NCBI RefSeq assembly: GCF_001639065.2 | Contig: NZ_LQXO02000053.1 | Span: 558,001 to 622,000, forward strand | Origin: Vibrio barjaei | GTDB taxonomy: Bacteria; Pseudomonadota; Gammaproteobacteria; Enterobacterales; Vibrionaceae | Direction of reading: 5' to 3' | DNA length: 64,000 nt | In this document: piece after piece, positions 59,337 through 64,000 of the stretch | Numbering within the stretch: the stretch's first letter is position 1 | How the letters are laid out: the number at the start of each line of letters is the position of its first letter | Program-made: the position numbers and the translations under genes | Notes under the pieces: generated by a model | Databases searched by the model: none | Told to the model about the DNA's origin: nothing | What the model saw: the letters and a program-made list of their open reading frames with translations, nothing else

Positions 59337-61436
59337 ATGAGTAACGACAAATCATTCGATGCAATCAAGGCCATGAAGCTGGAAAACGACACTTCAGCTG
59401 GTAACTTGGTTGATCTACTGCCTATTGAAGTTCAGAAACGAGACTTTGATCTGACCTTCCTAGATAATCTTGCAGAGGCTCGCCCTCGCCTACTCATCCA
59501 AGCCAATGAACTTGCCGAATTTAAATCAAGAGTTATGCAAGATGAGTCTCACTGCATGTTCGACGACTTCATGAATAACTCAACGGTCAAGTTTTTCGAT
59601 ACTGAACCTTACGCAGAGCCTCAACCTTACCCAGAAGAAACGGTTGGCAAAGCCTCTCTCTGGCGACCTTATTGGCGTCAAATGTACGTGGATTGCCAGA
59701 TGGCGCTCAATGCGACACGTAATCTTGCGATCGCAGGCATTGTCAAAGACGATAAAGAACTTATTGCCAAAGCTAAAGCTTGGACGCTCCAACTCGCGTC
59801 CTATGATCCAGACGGCGTAACATCTCGCGGCTACAATGACGAAGCCGCCTTCCGTGTCATTGCAGCAATGGCTTGGGGCTATGACTGGTTACATGGGCAC
59901 TTTACTGAAGAAGAGCGCACAATAGTACGTGAGGCATTGGTGACTCGTTTAGACGAAATCATGCATCACCTAAAAGTCACCGTTGACCTATTAAACAACC
60001 CTTTGAACAGTCACGGCGTCCGTTCTATTTCTTCAGCCATTATTCCGACGTGTATTGCTCTCTATCACGACCATCCTAAAGCCGGTGAATACATTGCGTA
60101 TGCATTGGAATACTATGCAGTCCACTATCCGCCATGGGGTGGTGAAGACGGCGGTTGGGCAGAAGGTCCCGATTATTGGAATACTCAAACTGCCTTTCTA
60201 GGTGAAGCATTTGATCTGTTAAAAGCATACTGTGGTGTAGATATGTTCAATAAAACGTTCTACGAAAACACAGGAGATTTCCCACTTTATTGCATGCCCG
60301 TTCACTCTAAACGAGCCAGCTTCTGTGACCAATCTTCTATCGGTGACTTCCCAGGGTTAAAACTTGCCTATAACATCAAGCATTATGCTGGAGTAAATCA
60401 AAAGCCTGAATACGTTTGGTATTACAACCAATTGAAAGGCCGTGATACTGAAGCACATACCAAGTTTTATAACTTTGGTTGGTGGGACTTTGGCTATGAC
60501 GACCTCCGTTTTAATATTCTTTGGGATGCGCCTGAAGAAAAAGCGCCGTCAAACGATCCGTTGTTAAAAGTGTTTCCTATTACAGGCTGGGCTGCTTTCC
60601 ACAACAAGATGACGGAACGTGACAACCATATCCATATGGTCTTTAAATGTTCGCCATTTGGTTCCATCAGCCATTCACATGGTGACCAAAATGCATTCAC
60701 TCTACATGCGTTTGGTGAAACATTAGCATCTATCACCGGCTATTACGGTGGTTTTGGCGTCGATATGCATACTAAGTGGCGTCGTCATACTTTCTCTAAG
60801 AACTTGCCACTGTTTAACGGCAAAGGGCAGTACGGAGAGAACAAGAACACCAAATTTGAAGGCCATCAAGACCGCTTCTGTATCGAAGCTGGCGGTCAAA
60901 TCACAGACTATGACACTGACTCTGACGTCAAATTTGTAGAGGGTGATGCAACCGAATCCTACAAGTTCTTTACGCCAGATATCGAATCCTACAAACGTAA
61001 GATTTGGTTCGTGAAAGGTAAGCTCTTTGTCATCCAAGACAAAGCGAGCTTTGGCGAAGAGAAAGCGAGCTTTGGCGAAGAGAAAGATCTCACTTGGCTA
61101 ATGCATACCACGTTTAATACCGAGACAGCTCAAAAGTCATTTGCTATCCACGGTGACAAAGCAAATCTAGATGTGAGCTTTATCAATCAGAGCGCAGACC
61201 AAATTACGTCAGTGACCAACGTCGAAGGCTTTGGCGATGTGGACCCTTACGAGTTCCGAGATTTGGAGATCCACCGTCATGTAGAAGTAGAATTTTCTGC
61301 ATCAAAGCAACACGACATTCTTACGTTGCTTGTCCCTAACAAGAATAGCGGGGAACAAGTTCAGGTGTCGCATAGCGTCCGCGACAATGAACTAACACTT
61401 GTTGTAGATGGTGAAACAGTGACCATCGATTTATAG
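59337..61436 (+). CDS. Heparinase II/III-fold polysaccharide lyase, probably PL15-like oligoalginate lyase
   Basis: 699 residues. A helical (alpha/alpha) toroid (about 80-390; GYNDEAAFRVIAAMAWGYDWL, NSHGVRSISS, YPPWGGEDGGWAEGPDYWNTQ) and an anti-parallel beta-sandwich (about 400-695; SISHSHGDQNAFTLHAFGE). NSHG and SHSHGDQN hold candidate catalytic residues of this lyase fold. No signal peptide, so a cytoplasmic exolytic enzyme acting on imported oligouronates is likely; PL15 (exo-alginate lyase) is the best family guess, another uronate lyase is possible. Residues 569-582 hold a 7-residue tandem duplication. Stand-alone gene with its own terminator. Confidence 0.82.
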   Translation: MSNDKSFDAIKAMKLENDTSAGNLVDLLPIEVQKRDFDLTFLDNLAEARPRLLIQANELAEFKSRVMQDESHCMFDDFMNNSTVKFFDTEPYAEPQPYPEETVGKASLWRPYWRQMYVDCQMALNATRNLAIAGIVKDDKELIAKAKAWTLQLASYDPDGVTSRGYNDEAAFRVIAAMAWGYDWLHGHFTEEERTIVREALVTRLDEIMHHLKVTVDLLNNPLNSHGVRSISSAIIPTCIALYHDHPKAGEYIAYALEYYAVHYPPWGGEDGGWAEGPDYWNTQTAFLGEAFDLLKAYCGVDMFNKTFYENTGDFPLYCMPVHSKRASFCDQSSIGDFPGLKLAYNIKHYAGVNQKPEYVWYYNQLKGRDTEAHTKFYNFGWWDFGYDDLRFNILWDAPEEKAPSNDPLLKVFPITGWAAFHNKMTERDNHIHMVFKCSPFGSISHSHGDQNAFTLHAFGETLASITGYYGGFGVDMHTKWRRHTFSKNLPLFNGKGQYGENKNTKFEGHQDRFCIEAGGQITDYDTDSDVKFVEGDATESYKFFTPDIESYKRKIWFVKGKLFVIQDKASFGEEKASFGEEKDLTWLMHTTFNTETAQKSFAIHGDKANLDVSFINQSADQITSVTNVEGFGDVDPYEFRDLEIHRHVEVEFSASKQHDILTLLVPNKNSGEQVQVSHSVRDNELTLVVDGETVTIDL
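61041..61082 (+). repeat. In-frame 21-bp tandem duplication in the lyase gene
   Basis: Two consecutive identical 21-bp units, each encoding KASFGEE, in a surface-type region of the beta-sandwich domain. Perfect identity indicates a recent duplication. Confidence 0.95.
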
Positions 61437-61460
61437 TGGTTCAACGAGTTTAAAAGATTA

Positions 61461-61497
61461 AGCCTTCACTGCATTTCAGCGTTGAAGGCTCTTTTTT
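61461..61497 (+). terminator. Terminator of the lyase gene
   Basis: Stem AGCCTTCA / TGAAGGCT followed by CTTTTTT. It also lies just before the convergent FAH-family gene. Confidence 0.85.
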
Positions 61498-61505
61498 ATT
61501 AAGGG

Positions 61506-62120
61506 TTATATCGCCAACCATTCAACTTCAACAATGGCTCTTCCCGCGTATTTAATACGACCGAGAAACCTATCTCCAGCGACTATCTCTCCAACCCCTT
61601 GGGGCGTCCCCGTCATCACAATATCTCCATCTTGTAATTCGGTGTAAGAGGCCAGTTCTTGCAAAATCACATCTGGTTTATACAGCATCTGTTTGGTGCC
61701 ACCTAATTGCATTCGCATACTATTGATAAACAACTCCACCTCAAGCTCACTGACATCCATATCTGATAATGGAATGAAACGGCTAAATTTGGCCGAGTTA
61801 TCAAACGCTTTAGCTCTTTCCCAAGGCAGACCCTTCTGCTTCAGCTTAGACTGTAAGCTTCGTTTAGTAAGATCTAATCCAAAGCCCACTGCGTAGAGTT
61901 GTTGGTTGCGGACAAGGAAGCAAATTTCGGCCTCGTAATGAAGAGGCTCATCAAGGTATGAATAGAGCTCTGATGCGATACTAGAGTTTGGTTTGTTAAA
62001 CACCACCATATTTTCAGGGATCTCATTCCCTAATTCATTGATGTGTTCGACGTAGTTACGGCCTACGCACAAGATCTTCGATGGGAAAAAAGAATCATCT
62101 CCAACAAATACCGCTTTCAT
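61506..62120 (-). CDS. Fumarylacetoacetate hydrolase family protein
   Basis: 204 residues from the ATG at 62120, which has AAGGAAGGG upstream; the longer frame is unlikely. FAH core: ILCVGRNYVEHINELG at the start, metal-binding EAEICF, KAFDNSAKFSRFIP, and TELQDGDIVMTGTPQGVG near the end. The family includes acylpyruvate hydrolases (YcgM/FAHD1) and oxaloacetate decarboxylases, cytosolic and Mg2+-dependent. The exact substrate is open. Single gene, convergent with the lyase gene. Confidence 0.88.
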   Translation of the reverse strand: MKAVFVGDDSFFPSKILCVGRNYVEHINELGNEIPENMVVFNKPNSSIASELYSYLDEPLHYEAEICFLVRNQQLYAVGFGLDLTKRSLQSKLKQKGLPWERAKAFDNSAKFSRFIPLSDMDVSELEVELFINSMRMQLGGTKQMLYKPDVILQELASYTELQDGDIVMTGTPQGVGEIVAGDRFLGRIKYAGRAIVEVEWLAI

Positions 62121-62362
62121 TGCCCTTCCTTGACTGACAGGTAAATTCAACACTAAGAACTGTGCATTTTAGCGGATTTATAGTGACAGACTTATGATTT
62201 AGAAGAGTATTTTTCAAAGTTGAGGCAAGGATCGAGGTTTGAGTTGTTATCGCAGTTGCGCACCCAGCCCACAGATTTGATAGGATTTCATCTCACTCCT
62301 TGCATTTTAATTCAATTTCGACAACCATTTGTATATTCAATTTATCAAGTGACGAGTCGTTA

Positions 62363-63073
62363 ATGTCCGCTGAGCCCCTGTATATTCAAATCAAACAATA
62401 CATCGAACAGAAGATAGACCAAGGGCACTGGCCTGTTGGACAGCGTATCTCAACCGAAATGGAGCTCACCGAACAGTTTTCTGTCAGTCGAATGACCGTT
62501 AATAAAGCCATTAGGGATCTGGTAGGCGAAGGAAAATTAGAGCGACGCCCTAGGCTCGGTACGTTCGTAAAAAAACTGAGTGAAAAGGCAGAGAGTCCTC
62601 TACTTGATACACGAAACATCGCCAAAGAAGTCGCATCTAGAGGTAAAACTTATTCGTGCGATGTCATTAAACACCTTGCAACCAAAGCCGATCAAAATAT
62701 CGCCACCAAGCTAGGCGTTATGTTGGGGAGCTCGGTTTACTACAGTGAGATCTTACACAAAGAAAACGATCTTCCTATTCAGTTGGAGTGTCGTTGGGTA
62801 AACGCAAAGTTTGCACCTGACTATTACAAACAAGATTTCTCGAAAGTCACTCCAAACGAGTACTTAACGCTAAACTGCCCTATGACTGCCGTTGAACATA
62901 CCGTCGAAGCCATTATTTGTAATGATGAAATAGGTCAGAGGCTCGAAATGACGACAAAAGAGCCCTGTTTATTGCTCCACAGAAGAACTTGGAGTGACGA
63001 CCGCCTTATCAGTACAGCCTTGCTCTACCATCCCGGAAGCCGCTATCAGCTGAGCTCGAAAGTCACCCTTTAG
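62363..63073 (+). CDS. GntR/HutC-family transcriptional regulator
   Basis: 236 residues from the ATG at 62363 (MSAEPLYIQIKQYIEQKI); an upstream TTG frame adds unlikely residues. N-terminal winged HTH (STEMELTEQFSVSRMTVNKAIRDLVGEGKLERRPRLGTFV) and UTRA ligand domain. The end RRTWSDDRLISTALLYHPGSRYQL is strongly like histidine-utilisation repressor HutC. No hut gene is in the window, so it is either a distant copy or a HutC-like repressor with another target. It is divergent from the FAH-family gene, a possible target. Confidence 0.85.
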   Translation: MSAEPLYIQIKQYIEQKIDQGHWPVGQRISTEMELTEQFSVSRMTVNKAIRDLVGEGKLERRPRLGTFVKKLSEKAESPLLDTRNIAKEVASRGKTYSCDVIKHLATKADQNIATKLGVMLGSSVYYSEILHKENDLPIQLECRWVNAKFAPDYYKQDFSKVTPNEYLTLNCPMTAVEHTVEAIICNDEIGQRLEMTTKEPCLLLHRRTWSDDRLISTALLYHPGSRYQLSSKVTL

Positions 63074-63235
63074 TCACGTGTAATACTCTCGGCTTTAACA
63101 AACTAAACAACTCACTAATTTGTAAGCTAACTATTGGCAATACAATAAGTTAGCTTACGTTGGCTTACCCCAACACCTAAGCTTCAATGTTAGGATTTCT
63201 CGCATAATAACCACATAAACCAGTGAGAAATCAGA

Positions 63236-63778
63236 ATGAAAAAAACAGTCTTAGCACTTTCTTTAGCCATCGCCGCTTTTTCTACGTCATCTTTGGCCAA
63301 CGAAGGCTTCTACGTTGGTGCTTCTTATTCAAAAATGAGCTACGACGCGGCGTTTGTTAGCAGTAACGAAGTAACAAATGGCTACTCAGCGAATGGCGGG
63401 TATGATTTTGCTTTGGGTAGCTTTTTTGTACTTGGTACAGAGCTAGAATATAAGAATCTTGGTTCAACCAAAGAGTCTTTCCACAACGATTATTACACCT
63501 TGTCGATGACCTCATACGGAATCAATGTCATCCCCAAGATTTATATGGGCGAACGTTTTTACGCGCTAGCAAAGCTAGGTTTCCACAAAATTAACTCTGA
63601 AGTTGAAACTAACGTATCGGTCAACGGTTCATCAGTCTCCGACACTGCATCCGTATACGGACTCGGTCTTGGCTACGACATCACGGAACACTTTGCGATT
63701 CAAGCTAGCTACGAAATTCACAACATCGCCGTCTACAATACCAAGTCAGCCAGTCTTGGAGTAAAGTTTAACTTCTAA
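63236..63778 (+). CDS. Small outer-membrane beta-barrel protein
   Basis: 180 residues. Signal peptide MKKTVLALSLAIAAFSTSSLA, then an eight-stranded barrel pattern (EGFYVGASYSKMSY, YDFALGSFFVLGTELEYKNLG, YALAKLGFHKI, GLGLGYDITEHFAIQASYEI) ending in Phe (SLGVKFNF). It resembles OmpA-like/OmpX-type transmembrane domains without a peptidoglycan-binding part. Function unknown. Confidence 0.82.
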   Translation: MKKTVLALSLAIAAFSTSSLANEGFYVGASYSKMSYDAAFVSSNEVTNGYSANGGYDFALGSFFVLGTELEYKNLGSTKESFHNDYYTLSMTSYGINVIPKIYMGERFYALAKLGFHKINSEVETNVSVNGSSVSDTASVYGLGLGYDITEHFAIQASYEIHNIAVYNTKSASLGVKFNF

Positions 63779-63812
63779 TCTTACCTATATTTGGCAAATT
63801 GTAATTACTTCA

Positions 63813-63840
63813 GTAGGTCACCGTATAGTGGCCTACTTCT
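63813..63840 (+). terminator. Terminator of the barrel gene
   Basis: Stem GTAGGTCAC / GTGGCCTAC (one mismatch) with T-rich TTCTGTTT after it. The remaining 160 bp to the window end hold no gene I can support. Confidence 0.65.
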
Positions 63841-64000
63841 GTTTAAGATCATGTATATCAGTCAGTTAAGCCACAGTGTTACCGCCGTTAAGATTTAAAA
63901 TCACCTAACCTGATCCTTCTATTTAATCATCTACTAAAACCTCAAATCTTAGACGCTTAGATCACATTTTGTACGATGCACTATTGATCAATTGTATATA

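Noticed and set aside
1..64000. Mobile elements, prophage, CRISPR, toxin-antitoxin or integron features
   Set aside because: No transposase, integrase, direct-repeat array, attC-like site or short toxin-antitoxin pair was found; the repeats seen are operators, terminators or one in-gene duplication.

Overview
The window looks like a chromosomal segment of a marine Vibrio (or a very close Vibrionaceae relative). The evidence is a Qrr quorum-sensing small RNA with its sigma-54 promoter and LuxO sites. It also carries Vibrio-style YibL, CheV, Hcp/Hcr, AzoR and ElbB proteins, a caa3-type cytochrome oxidase operon and several polysaccharide-degradation enzymes. No rRNA, tRNA, CRISPR array, insertion sequence or prophage was seen. 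Many catabolic loci side by side would fit the second chromosome, but that is only an inference.

Layout. 1-6.9 kb: start of an RND efflux adaptor gene; a membrane-anchored di-heme peroxidase translationally coupled to a hybrid histidine kinase; a HAD phosphatase; a GAF-GGDEF cyclase; the qrr gene; a glycine-zipper lipoprotein. 7.0-17.9 kb: a coherent catabolic cluster with GH20 hexosaminidase, KdgM-type porin, KDPG aldolase, KDG kinase, Na+/solute symporter, RidA and D-aminoacylase on the minus strand, and a fold-III PLP D-amino-acid dehydratase-like enzyme plus an RpiR regulator divergently. Together these can take oxidised chitin ends (N-acetylglucosaminic acid) to 2-keto-3-deoxygluconate, then to pyruvate and glyceraldehyde-3-phosphate. 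This is the most interesting system in the window.

18-41 kb: mostly housekeeping and accessory genes. They include a lipase-like lipoprotein, a TPR-GGDEF cyclase, an AraC regulator opposite a HlyD pair, elbB, a YejM-like sulfatase-fold protein, two cytoplasmic GH13 enzymes (one amylosucrase-like, with paired palindromic operators), yibL, ppiC, cheV, a SYLF protein, mtgA, an MFS exporter with its LysR neighbour, azoR, and hcr-hcp for nitrosative stress.

41-49 kb: a GntR/FCD regulator with two perfect 16-bp operators facing an M20 amidohydrolase, a YfcC-type carrier, a DUF1028 (Ntn-fold) protein and a complete polar-amino-acid ABC transporter. It looks like an uptake and hydrolysis system for an N-substituted amino acid of unknown identity. 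49.6-50.6 kb: a general porin.

50.7-58.8 kb: the cytochrome c oxidase operon (coxB-coxA-ctaG-coxC-surf1-SCO-like-ctaA-cyoE, minus strand), interrupted by an antisense DUF2909 gene that shares a palindromic ribosome-binding site with surf1. 59.3-63.8 kb: a cytoplasmic heparinase-fold (PL15-like) lyase, an FAH-family hydrolase, a HutC-like regulator without hut genes, and a small outer-membrane barrel. Starts were re-chosen where a ribosome-binding site, signal peptide or family length favoured an internal codon; each case is stated in the entry.
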